64,000 bases of DNA from Streptomyces sp. NBC_01294 (GTDB taxonomy: Bacteria; Actinomycetota; Actinomycetes; Streptomycetales; Streptomycetaceae): assembly GCF_035917235.1 (NCBI RefSeq), contig NZ_CP108424.1, forward strand, positions 1 to 64,000. The letters are read 5' to 3'. This document shows, one piece after another, positions 17,203 to 25,628 of this stretch (position 1 is the first letter of the stretch; every line of letters begins with the position of its first letter). The notes below the pieces were generated by a model. The model did no database searches. It was given only the letters and a program-made list of their open reading frames with translations, and was not told the origin of the DNA. Both the position numbers and the translations under genes were made by a program.

Positions 17203-18012
17203 TCAGCTCTCGTCGCCCGTCGGGTCGGTGAGCCAGTTGACGACGTCGGCGTCGGTCATCAGGATCGCCTGCGTCTCGTGGGTGCCGTTGTGCTGGACGA
17301 CGTGGACACGGCCCGGGTGCGTGCTCTGCTTCGGGGCGGGGCCGGCCATCGGGGCGAGGCGCCGCCAGGTGTCGGCCGTGAACCGCGAAAGGATCACCGT
17401 GGCGAACAGCTCGTGGGCCCGCGCTCCGAGGACACCGGCGCTGGGCCGCCCGTCGAAGATGACGTGGACCCGGGCCGCGCGTCCCGAGCAGAGGGCTTCC
17501 TCGAGCGCGGTGATGGCCGGGGACGTCTTGGGGTCGTCCTTCTGCCGGAACGTCTCCCAGTAGTGGGCGAGCTGCCGCAGGGTGGTGTTGGCCTCGTCGA
17601 TCGCGACGATCAGGCGCGGCACGTTGTCGAGGGCGCCGTCGAGGTCGAGGCGGCGCCCCAGCTCGGAGGCGAGGGCGACCAGGGCGTCGTGGATGCCGGC
17701 GACGTTGCCGCGGTGGGTCACCGTCGGCAGGGCCTTGGCCCACAGGTGGTAGATCCGCTTGGGGTCGAGGACCAGGGCGTGGGCGCCCTGGTGCAGGAAC
17801 TGGGCGGTGAGCGAGCGCAGGACCGTGGTGCTGCCGCCGCCGGATCCGGTGCAGACCAGGACGTGCGGGCATTCGGCGTCCAGGTCGACGGCGATGGCCC
17901 GTCCGGTGGCGCTGATGCCGATGAGCGCGGTCCCGGCGGGGAGCGCCTCTATCTGCTCGCGCAGGTCGGGGGCGGCGAAGCTCAGCATCTTCGGGAGCGC
18001 GGTCTTCTTCAT
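17203..18012 (-). CDS. FtsK/SpoIIIE-like ATPase paralogue with degenerate Walker A
   Basis: A 269-residue protein that is a short paralogue of the gene immediately upstream: SATGRAIAVDLDAECPHVLV aligns with GASGRIVSVDLDAESPHILV, and HQGAHALVLDPKRIYHLWAK with HHGSRVFVLDTKRISHPWAR. The nucleotide-binding loop, however, reads GSGGGSTT where the upstream paralogue has STGGGKSVT, so the Walker A lysine is replaced by serine. The Walker B-like strand is present (PRLIVAIDEANTTLRQL). It should bind or hydrolyse ATP poorly if at all and may be a regulatory or structural partner in a hexamer. The ATG at 18012 is 116 bp downstream of the upstream gene's stop. Plasmid-type DNA translocases of this family move or segregate DNA in actinomycetes. 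Confidence 0.72.
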   Translation of the reverse strand: MKKTALPKMLSFAAPDLREQIEALPAGTALIGISATGRAIAVDLDAECPHVLVCTGSGGGSTTVLRSLTAQFLHQGAHALVLDPKRIYHLWAKALPTVTHRGNVAGIHDALVALASELGRRLDLDGALDNVPRLIVAIDEANTTLRQLAHYWETFRQKDDPKTSPAITALEEALCSGRAARVHVIFDGRPSAGVLGARAHELFATVILSRFTADTWRRLAPMAGPAPKQSTHPGRVHVVQHNGTHETQAILMTDADVVNWLTDPTGDES

Positions 18013-18128
18013 GGGGCGGTGTTCCTCTTCTTTGCTGGTCCTGGTGAACCTGGTGTTCTCCGGGACGAGGGGGATCGTGTCGGCTGAACCGGACAGGGCC
18101 GGTTTGCCGGTGTCGGCGGACTGGCGGG

Positions 18129-20054
18129 TCAGTCGAGGTCGGTGGTGCCGGTGGCGGCGCGGGGCCGGTTGCGGGCCCACGTCTTGAGGTCCCGGACGCG
18201 GTAGAGGAGTTCGGCGCCTCGCTTGTCGACCGGGCCGGGGAAGGCGGTCGTTGGCGCGGGCGTGGCGCAGGGCGGCGATGGTGATGTCCGGCAGGTGGTG
18301 TTCGTGGGCTTCGCGCAGCCCCACCGCCTGGTCGTCGTTGTCGGCCGGGGCCGGCTTCGCGAGCGGCGCCGTGGTGCTGGCCGTGCTTTCGTCCGGGACT
18401 GCGGCAGGGGTGAGGCTCCAGGCGTCGGCGAGTAGGTCACGGCTCGCGGGCGGCTCGGTGGCGGCCGGGAGTTCGAGGGTGCTGGTGGACCAGACTTCGG
18501 CGAGGGAGTCGGCGGGCGACTTCTGCAGCTGCACCGGGTCAGGCGGGGTGGCGCCAAGTGCCGCGGCCTCCTTGCCGGTGGTGGCCCACTGGCGGGCTTC
18601 GGCCTCGGTGAAGAAGAGGACCTGCGTCTCCCGCGCGGATCCGCCGCTGACGACCTGGGCGCGCCCGGGGTGCTTGGTGGACTTCGGCGCCGGGTGGACC
18701 TCGGGGGCGAGCATGCGCCAGGCGTTGACGCTGTAGCGGGCGAGGACGCGGGTGGAGAACTGCTCGCGGACTTCCGGGCCTCCGAGGGCGCGGGCGGTGG
18801 CGGACTGGGCGACCAGGAGCACGTGCATGCGCAGCTGGCGGCCCATGTAGAGGATCTCGTTGAGCGCGTCGATGGCCGGGGAGACCTTCGGGTCGCCGGG
18901 CTCGCGGGTCTTCTCCCAGTAGCGGGCCAGCTGCTTCATCGTGGCGTTGATCTCTTCGAGGAGGATCAGCAGCCTGGGGCCGATGGCTTTCGGGTCGGCG
19001 TCGATGCCGAGTTCGTCGGCGACCCGGGTGCGGCGCCGGCCTTCCATGCCGAGCGCGATGAGCTGGTCGTGGATGTCGGCGACGTCGGCGCAGTAGGTGA
19101 CGCCGTCGATGCCGCGCGCCCACGGGTGGGAGATCCGCTTGGTGTCCAGGACGAACACGCGCGAGCCGTGGTGGAGCATCTGGCAGGCGATGCAGCGCAG
19201 GGTCACCGATTTGCCGCCGCCCGTGGAGGCGTTGACCAGGATGTGCGGGGACTCGGCGTCCAGGTCGACGGAGACGATCCGCCCGCTGGCACCGAACCCG
19301 CTGATCGGCGCGGACTCCTTCGCGGCGGCCACCAGCTCCCGCGTCTTGGGGTCCTTGAAGAGGGCCTTCGCCGGGGGCTTGCGGGTCTTCTTCACCAGCA
19401 CGTACGGCTTGCGGCCCTCGGGGTGCCAGGAGAACGTGACGCCCTCCAGGGCGAGCTTCTGGGTGATGAGGTCGGCGACGACGTCGCGGGAGAAGCCCAG
19501 CCGGGTAGGCAGGTCGATGCGTATCTCCGCGTCGTCGTCGGAGAAGTTCTTCGGGATGTGGAGGTAGCGGCGCGGGTCGGTCTGCTCCGCCAGCCCGAGG
19601 GGCTGGTGGAGGGCATCGTGGAGCGGGCCGACCCACTCGCGCATCAGCTCCCGGCGCTCGTGGGTCAGCACCATGTACGCCGCGGTGCCGACGGTCAGTA
19701 CGGAGGCCGCGCCGTCCCGCCGGTCTCCAGCGCGGCGACGACCTGGTCCTGGTTGTCCCACAGGTCCTGGGCGGTCTGCATGGTGGCCTTCGGGTCCCGG
19801 CCGAGCAGGTAGGTGCTCTCCACGGCGCCTGCCCCGAGGGCGAGGCGGAAGGTGAGGCGCCGCCACCCGGGTTTGTAGGAGCGGCGCGGGACGCGGCCCT
19901 CCACCTTCGGCAGGACCCGGGTGCCAGAGCGCCAGAAGGTGGCGTCCGTACGGCGGATGCCGTCGGTGTCCCGGCCGGCCAGGATCCGGCCGATGCCGAA
20001 AACCAGAGACTCGACGTTCTCTTCCAGCTGCTTGTCGAACTTCGTCTGTGCCAT
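18129..20054 (-). pseudogene. FtsK/SpoIIIE-like DNA translocase gene with two frameshifts
   Basis: A product of about 640 residues is readable only across three frames. It starts at the ATG at 20054 (MAQTKFDKQLEENVESLVFG). The first frame ends at 19695, but the same protein continues one base out of register from about 19720 (GAASVLTVGTAAYMVLTHER). The long middle frame carries the ATPase core: IVSVDLDAESPHILVNASTG, Walker A STGGGKSVT and Walker B LLILLEEINATMKQL. Near 18235 the frame slips again and the natural end (GPVDKRGAELLYRVRDLKTW...TTDLD) is read to 18129. Both slips lie in short G/C runs, so sequencing error cannot be excluded; otherwise it is a recent pseudogene. The family pumps double-stranded DNA. 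Three direct repeats lie upstream. Confidence 0.7.
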
Positions 20055-20173
20055 GGGCCGTGCCTTTCGGTGTGCGTGCCGGGTACTGCACACCCGGAAG
20101 CGGACACCTCCCTTCTACGGCCGCGGGCCTGTGGATGCGGGACGGCGAAAAGCGGACGGGTAATGCGCAGACT

Positions 20174-20264
20174 GCCAGGGTTTTTGTGCGCCTTCACCGG
20201 TGTCCGGATTGCCGGGGTTTTAATGCACGCGGCAATGTACGGAACGGATTGCCGGGGTTTTTCG
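20174..20264. repeat. Three iteron-like direct repeats
   Basis: The motif GCCRGGGTTTT occurs at 20174, 20211 and 20251, each preceded by a conserved T (ATTGCC in the last two, ACTGCC in the first). The last two copies share CGGATTGCCGGGGTTTT. Spacings are 37 and 40 bp, close to four helical turns. They lie about 120-210 bp upstream of the FtsK-like start and could be operators for that gene or replication-type iterons. Confidence 0.6.
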
Positions 20265-21532
20265 GCGATATCAGCTGCCCTTTCGACCTGGCGTGCTTGA
20301 CGAGGAGCGCTGGCGGAACGGCTTACTGAGGTGCGGAATTGGATGGCGCACCAGCCTGCCGCGTCGGGCTCTTCGGGCCACGGCTCGCGAAGCGATGTCA
20401 CCGCCGACGACAAGGCGCTTGGCCGACCATCTCCGCGGCCTTCCCTTGACCCAGAGCCTGCATCACCCGGGATGCGGGCCTCCCGCGGAGCCCAGGGATA
20501 TTCCGGAAGCCGCGCCAACGCCATCGTCCCGGGGAGGGGCCGGCGAGACCTCCGAGGTGCAGTCGTTCAGCGCGCGGTGTCGGCTGCCGGCGAGGTGCTC
20601 TGCCCTAACGGTCTGGTGTGCGGGGTGGCCAACACGGCTCATGGACGACTCGGAACGGCTCCGCACCCGAACGAGGGGAGACGACGGTGACGAGTTTCTC
20701 CCCTGGCCGTGCCGGCGCTGCGGCTGCCGGACGAGACAACCGGACGGCGTCTACATGGAGGGACAGGACGTGCTTGAAGCGTTGGTGGCGCCTCAGTTCG
20801 AGGGTGTCCACATGCCAGAGTCGGCCGGTCCCGGATGACGTCAGTGCGGTGCAACTTGTGCCTACTGCGGCAGAAATCAGCACGATCCACAGGAGGATGC
20901 CTCCCACAGCTGGTCCTTTCAAAGGCTGAGGTTCAAGGGGATGCGCAGGCCGGGCCCTGGCGACCCTCGGCATAACGCGGAGGCATATGTGGAGTTGTGC
21001 CCTGTCCTCCGATTGCAGCCATGCGCAGCAATCTACCGGCGTCGGCATCTCGATCTATTTACCGATGATCAGTCGGTGGCTGTGGTGGCCAAAGGAGGGT
21101 TGGGCAGGTGACCCGGCGGACCGCAGGCCGAGGATCGGCGCGCTTCCGTGGGGCGACGGGGCCGTCCACTCGGCGGGAAGCGAAGTCAACGGAGCCGGCG
21201 ATGGGGGGCTCAACGCTGAGGGGGCAGACAGGGATGACGGCCTGCGGCAAGAGTCGGCGATATGCGTGGACAATCCCGCCGTGCATGAGAGCCGCTGCCG
21301 CGGGTGCGCGGCACGCAGCAGGGTGCGGGACGGGGTGAAGGGGCCGTCGCGCTGCTTGCGTCAGCCGCAGCTCATCGTCCTCCGAGTCGCGGCGTGGCGG
21401 CGCGAAAAAGGGCGCGGCTACTGCCCTCCTGGTTGGTATGGAAAACCGATAGGCCGGCGTCAATGCTTATTCGTCGACCACCATCACCCGGATGGCACGC
21501 ACCCAGACCGACACCGAGAGCGTTTATGAAAT
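20265..21532. other. Long stretch without a supportable gene
   Basis: About 1.3 kb in which the open frames on both strands are short, overlapping and low in information; none has a good start with a ribosome-binding site or a readable domain. Base composition is less extreme around 21030-21090 and 21420-21540, which may mark old junctions. It probably represents decayed accessory DNA. Confidence 0.5.
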
Positions 21533-21847
21533 ATGGCAAAAGTAGAGCTCCCCTTCTTCCTCCGCAGGACTGCGCAGGAAGACGGACAGGGAGGCAGCTT
21601 TCACTCCGGGGCCACCCGGATCGGGAAGTGGATGTTCACTCCGCCCTCCACCAACTGGGGCGAGACCCGGAACGCCACCCTGAGACACGAAGATCTGGAA
21701 ATCGATCTTCGGTACTCCTCCCCGATCCTTGAGGACTTCCTCCACACGATGAGCGTGATCCAGGTCGAGTTCGGCAGGCGGATGGAGAACACGGCAGCGT
21801 CCGCAACGGCTGTCGGCGAGTGCTCGGGTGGCAGCTCCCGTGTATGA
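21533..21847 (+). CDS. Possible small hypothetical protein
   Basis: A 104-residue frame beginning MAKVELPFFLRRTAQEDGQG. The middle (RIGKWMFTPPSTNWGETRN, HEDLEIDLRYSSPILEDFLH) looks like real protein, but the last 20 residues are low-complexity and no family is recognised. No clear ribosome-binding site precedes the ATG. It overlaps the next gene's start by 20 bases, compatible with coupling or with being the end of a degraded gene. Confidence 0.35.
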   Translation: MAKVELPFFLRRTAQEDGQGGSFHSGATRIGKWMFTPPSTNWGETRNATLRHEDLEIDLRYSSPILEDFLHTMSVIQVEFGRRMENTAASATAVGECSGGSSRV

Positions 21848-22751
21848 GTCGTACGGGTACCCGGACATCCACGGTGTCCACCCCCAGCAGGAGACCTCCG
21901 CGTTCTGGGACCGGCCAGAGAACGTACAGCACCCCTCCACCGGGCAGCCGCTCGGCGGGCCCGGTGAGGCGCATCCGTCGTGGGATCCGGTGGAGGAGCT
22001 CGCCATCCTTCTTCAGGAGAGCGCTGCGCCCGGGCAGCCGGAGCCCTTCACCCGAGTCGGCTTCGACGACACCGGGGTCACCGGTGACACGGTCAGCACC
22101 CTCGGCCTCGTTGCAGGGCTGAAGCACACCCCTACCGGGCGGCCGCCCACACAAGCCTCCAGCGGGCACCGCCGGAACCCGTCGAGGCCGCCGGCAGTGA
22201 CCCTGCTGCAAACGGGCAGTGTGTTCACCGCCGTGCTGGTCGGTGCCATCGCCGCTGTGGTGAGCATCGTCAGCGGGCTGGCCATCTGCGACGCCCTGCG
22301 CCACAGCGCCGAACCCCACACGGACCGCGAGGTGGCCAGCTGGTGGCCCCTGCTGATCTACGGCCCCTGGATGGTCGCCTCCCTGTCCATCCTCAGATCG
22401 GCCTTGCACCAGCGCCGCGCGCTTCATTCCTGGTCCATCGTTTTGCTGTTCTCCACCCTGGCCACGCTTCTGTGCGTAGCCCAGGCACCCAGAACGATCG
22501 CCGCCGTGGCGGGGGCTGCTCTTCCTGCCGTCGCGGCGCTGGCCTGCTTCCAGCAGCTGGTCCGCCAGATCACACTCACGCGACCGCCTCGCCAAGCCGC
22601 TCCGCGACACCGAAACCCGACGCCCTCTGCGTCCGTTCCGCTCGGGAAGACGGCCGCAGCCAGACGCAGCCCGGGCAGTGTCCCTCCCGGCTACCCCGCG
22701 GCAGACAACACAGCTGTCCGCTCTCCGTCCCACGGTCACAGATTCGGGTAA
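21828..22751 (+). CDS. DUF2637-like membrane protein
   Basis: A 307-residue protein with a disordered N-terminal third and four hydrophobic helices between about residues 128 and 255: VFTAVLVGAIAAVVSIVSGL, SWWPLLIYGPWMVASLSILR, IVLLFSTLATLLCVAQA and AAVAGAALPAVAALACFQQL. The order and the RSALHQRR loop resemble Streptomyces DUF2637 proteins, often found on plasmids and integrative elements and related to spread (Spd-type) proteins of mycelial conjugation. The C-terminal 50 residues are Pro/Ser-rich. The start is uncertain: GTG at 21828 or 21840, neither with a strong ribosome-binding site. Its closeness to the FtsK-like genes suits a conjugation-derived segment. Confidence 0.6.
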   Translation: MAAPVYESYGYPDIHGVHPQQETSAFWDRPENVQHPSTGQPLGGPGEAHPSWDPVEELAILLQESAAPGQPEPFTRVGFDDTGVTGDTVSTLGLVAGLKHTPTGRPPTQASSGHRRNPSRPPAVTLLQTGSVFTAVLVGAIAAVVSIVSGLAICDALRHSAEPHTDREVASWWPLLIYGPWMVASLSILRSALHQRRALHSWSIVLLFSTLATLLCVAQAPRTIAAVAGAALPAVAALACFQQLVRQITLTRPPRQAAPRHRNPTPSASVPLGKTAAARRSPGSVPPGYPAADNTAVRSPSHGHRFG

Positions 22752-23406
22752 GACGCATAACGGTCGTACGCGTGGGGCAGTGCCACTCGTGCCAGTCAAT
22801 GTCACGGTCCCAGGCTCGGGCCATGGGATTGGGTTACTCGAGTCCGTACCGTCAGCGGAGTCTGACTGGCCGACAGTCTTGCCGTCGGCGAGATCGGTCC
22901 GCCGTCCACGCGCGGGGAGTGGGAATCCTGGGCGAGCGTCCCAGCGGAAACGGCACTGTCGGACGACGACGCAAGAGGGTCGAGCATCCCATGGGCGGCG
23001 ACCGCGAAGCACAAAGGCGGTAGCAGCCGCTAACTCCCTGGCCAACCCGGTCCTTCCCACACGTCAAAGGGGTGCTCGCCTGCATCTTTGAAACGAAGAT
23101 CGAAACCGATAGTCACGGGCCGTGAGCAGACTCAGCCCGACGGTCTACCCACCCCTGCCCCATCCGAGCCTGGGGCTACCCACCGCGATGCGCCTCGGAC
23201 CGCACCCCGGCACCCCAGACGTCCGGTCACTGCGGCACATCCGAGCGGCGTGCCGTGGGGAAGGGTCCTGCCCGGGCAAGGCGGGTCACTGCCGTCGGCA
23301 TCTGCAGCGTGCGTGCTGGCCAGGGCCGGCGCACCGGGCAAAGACACCCCTCGGCGACCGAGTACACAACGCGCTCCGGCGCCTCATCTGGCTTTGTTCG
23401 CGTTAA
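22752..23406. other. Intergenic region without a supportable gene
   Basis: Nothing convincing is coded between the DUF2637-like gene and the left end of the first IS5-family element. Frames on both strands are short and arginine/proline-biased. The last three bases (23404-23406, TAA) are one copy of the IS target duplication. Confidence 0.5.
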
Positions 23407-24263
23407 GACGTCATCTCATTTGGCGAGTCTGCGGTAGCAGATGAGGGTGCAGGCGATGCTGGTGAAGGCGAGGAAGTGTTCGGCTTTGCGTTCGTAGCGT
23501 CGGTGGAGGCGGCGGCAGCCGGCGAGCCAGGCCATGGTGCGTTCGATGGTCCAGCGGTGGCGGCCCAGTCGCTGCGAGGACTCGATGCCCCTGCGGGCGA
23601 TGCGGTGCTTGATGCCGCGTCCGCGTAACCATCGTCGCAGGTGGGCGTAGTCGTAGCCCTTGTCTGCGTGGAGCTTGCCGGGTTTGCGTCGTCGGCGTCC
23701 GCGGCGGGATCGGATGGGCGGTATGCCGCGGATGAGCGGCTCGAGGGCCTGGCTGTCGTGGAGGTTCGCGCCCGAGATTCCGACGGACAGGGGCAGACCG
23801 GTTCGCTCCGTGATCAAGTGGATCTTCGACCCGAACTTGCCCCTGTCAACAGGATTCGGACCTGTCAGCTCCCCCTTTTAAGGGCCCGCATGTTCACCGA
23901 GTCGATCGCGCAGCGGGACCAATCCAGCTCACCGCGAGCGCCGAGCTCGTCGAGGACCAGGCGGTGCAGCTTGGCCCACACCCGCGCCTTGCTCCACTCG
24001 GTGAACCGCCGGTGGGCTGTCGCCCCCGACGGCCCGAACGACGCCGTCGGCAACTGCTGCCAGGTGCAACCTGAGGTGGCAACGAAGACGATCGCGGCCA
24101 GCACCTCCCGGTCGCCATGCCGACGCCGGCCACCGCCCTGAGGCCGCGACGGCGCCTCCGGCACCACCCGCTGGAACAACACCCACAACTCATCCGGCAC
24201 AAGCCGCTCAACAATCCCCGCCACGACCGACAGCCTACCCAACCACCCAAATGAGATGACTTC
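23407..24263 (-). mobile_element. IS5-family element, copy 1 (857 bp)
   Basis: Complete insertion sequence with near-perfect 17-bp terminal inverted repeats (GACGTCATCTCATTTGG at the left; CCAAATGAGATGACTTC at the right, one mismatch). It is flanked by a 3-bp direct target duplication, TAA (23404-23406 and 24264-24266). The transposase is read on the minus strand. The size, 3-bp TNA target and split transposase are typical of the IS427-like branch of IS5. A second copy is at 31846-32704. Confidence 0.88.
23416..24224 (-). CDS. IS5-family transposase, two overlapping frames (orfA/orfB)
   Basis: DDE transposase in two frames. The first (GTG at 24224 to the stop at 23865, 119 residues) contains IVERLVPDELWVLFQRVVPE and the first catalytic aspartate in CAIDSVNMRALKRGS. 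The second carries GPNPVDRGKFGSKIHLITER, the second aspartate in HADKGYDYAHLRRWL and the glutamate in RWTIERTMAWLAGCRR, ending at 23416. The break falls at A4G5 (reading AAAAGGGGGAGC); a -1 slip there rejoins the frames exactly at the position where copy 2 is continuous. Programmed -1 frameshifting is known in this IS5 branch, so this may be a working arrangement rather than a lesion, though the A tract is one base shorter than in copy 2. Confidence 0.8.
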
Positions 24264-24389
24264 TAAGCAGCAGCGTTTGTCGATGAGTTCCGGCAGCGGT
24301 TGGTCATCAGCCGGCTCACGGATGCTCACGAGAAATGACGGCGGTGACGTGCCGCTGAGGCAGACGGACGATGGTGCGATGATCTGTTC

Positions 24390-24803
24390 GTGGTGACAGA
24401 TGTCGAGTGGGCTCGGATTCGGAGGGACCTGCGCTTCGGGCAGGTCTTCGAGGGCACCGTGGTGAAGGTTCCCCGACCCGGTGCGATCGGGATCTTCGTG
24501 GACATCGGCCTGAGCGTCGGAGGTTTTGTCGACGTTCTGCTGCTGCCGAGCGAGGGCGAAGACTGGCCAGCGGAGGGCACGGTTGCCGATTTCGAGATCT
24601 GGTGGGCAGACAGCCGCCAGCAGATCCGGCTGAAGCCGTCCGACTCCCGGTATCTGCGGAGCGACTTCACAGACTTCGTCGAACGCTTCCGTCCCAGTTG
24701 GCCTGCCGACGTCGGCCAGCCCGTTCGTGACCCGGGGCCGGTCACTCCCGACGAGTTGCGGGCCCTGCTTCGCTCCGATGGGTCGTCGGCCAGCTCCCCC
24801 TGA
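24390..24803 (+). CDS. S1 RNA-binding-domain protein
   Basis: A 137-residue protein with an S1/OB-fold at residues about 15-85: GQVFEGTVVKVPRPGAIGIF, then VDIGLSVGGFVDVLLLPS and GTVADFEIWWADSRQQIRLK. This is the pattern of S1 RNA-binding barrels (G-x-V-x-x-I ... F-V-D-I-G ... V-x-x-x-I). The C-terminal 50 residues form a short extension with a predicted helix (PVTPDELRALLRSDG). The GTG at 24390 gives the full domain; no strong ribosome-binding site is visible. It sits between two IS elements and may be a stranded gene; whether it is expressed is unclear. Confidence 0.65.
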   Translation: MVTDVEWARIRRDLRFGQVFEGTVVKVPRPGAIGIFVDIGLSVGGFVDVLLLPSEGEDWPAEGTVADFEIWWADSRQQIRLKPSDSRYLRSDFTDFVERFRPSWPADVGQPVRDPGPVTPDELRALLRSDGSSASSP

Positions 24804-24836
24804 GACTGGAGAAGTGGCCGACGCTCCCAGCGGAAC

Positions 24837-25628
24837 CTAGCTGGCCGCGGCTTCGGCTCGAGCGCGGGTGCTGGCGAGGCGGTAGGAGTCGGTTCCGGTC
24901 TCGATGATGGTGCCGTTGAAGGTGAGGCGGTCGACGATGGCAGCGCAGAGGCGGGGGTCGGTGAACGTCTTGGTCCAGCCGCCGAACGACTCGTTGGAGG
25001 CGATGGCGACGCTGTTCTTTTCCTCGCGTTCGGTCAGGACCTGGAAGAGGAGTTCGGCGCCGCGGCGGTCGAGTTCCATGTAGCCGAGTTCATCGATGCA
25101 CAAAAGATCAACCCGGCCGTAGCGGGCGATCGTCTTGGAGAGTTGCTTCTCGTCGGCGGCCTCGACGAGCTCGTTGACCAGCTTCGTCGCAAGCACGTAC
25201 TTGACCCGGTAGCCGGCCATCGCCGCCTCGGTTCCCAGCGCGATCAGCATGTGCGACTTGCCGGTTCCGGAGTCGCCGATCAGACAGAGGGGCTGGCTCT
25301 TCTTGATCCATTCGCAGCTGGCGAGGGTGTGGATGGTGGCGGCGTCGATGTTCGGGTTCGCGTCGAAGTCGAAAGTCCGCAGGGACTTGTCCCGGGGGAA
25401 GCCGGCTGCCTTGATCCGCCGTTCCGAACGGCGCCGGGACCGGTCGTCGCACTCGGCCATCAGCAGTTCGGCGAGGAACCCGCGGTAGGTCATCTGGTCC
25501 TTCAGCGCCCGGTCGGCGATGTCGGCAAACTCGTTTCTGATCGAGGGGAGCCGCAGCAGGCGGCAGGCGGTGTCGATGGCCGTGGTGGCGGCCTGCTCGG
25601 TCAGTCCTCGCTGGCGGGGCAGGGTCAC
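24837..25628 (-). CDS. istB: IS21 helper ATPase IstB
   Basis: A 263-residue AAA+ ATPase that activates the IstA transposase and directs target choice. An N-terminal helical domain is followed by ASCEWIKKSQPLCLIGDSGT, Walker A GDSGTGKSHM near residue 110, Walker B DLLCIDELGYMELD near 170, and sensor segments SVAIASNESFGGW and DRLTFNGTIIETG. The length is normal for the family. The GTG start at 25628 overlaps the istA stop by 4 bases (GTGA), so translation is coupled. It appears intact. Confidence 0.92.
   Translation of the reverse strand: MTLPRQRGLTEQAATTAIDTACRLLRLPSIRNEFADIADRALKDQMTYRGFLAELLMAECDDRSRRRSERRIKAAGFPRDKSLRTFDFDANPNIDAATIHTLASCEWIKKSQPLCLIGDSGTGKSHMLIALGTEAAMAGYRVKYVLATKLVNELVEAADEKQLSKTIARYGRVDLLCIDELGYMELDRRGAELLFQVLTEREEKNSVAIASNESFGGWTKTFTDPRLCAAIVDRLTFNGTIIETGTDSYRLASTRARAEAAAS

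Noticed and set aside
20331..21463. Several overlapping frames of 70-180 codons on both strands
   Set aside because: No start with a ribosome-binding site, no domain, strong Arg/Pro bias, mutual overlap.
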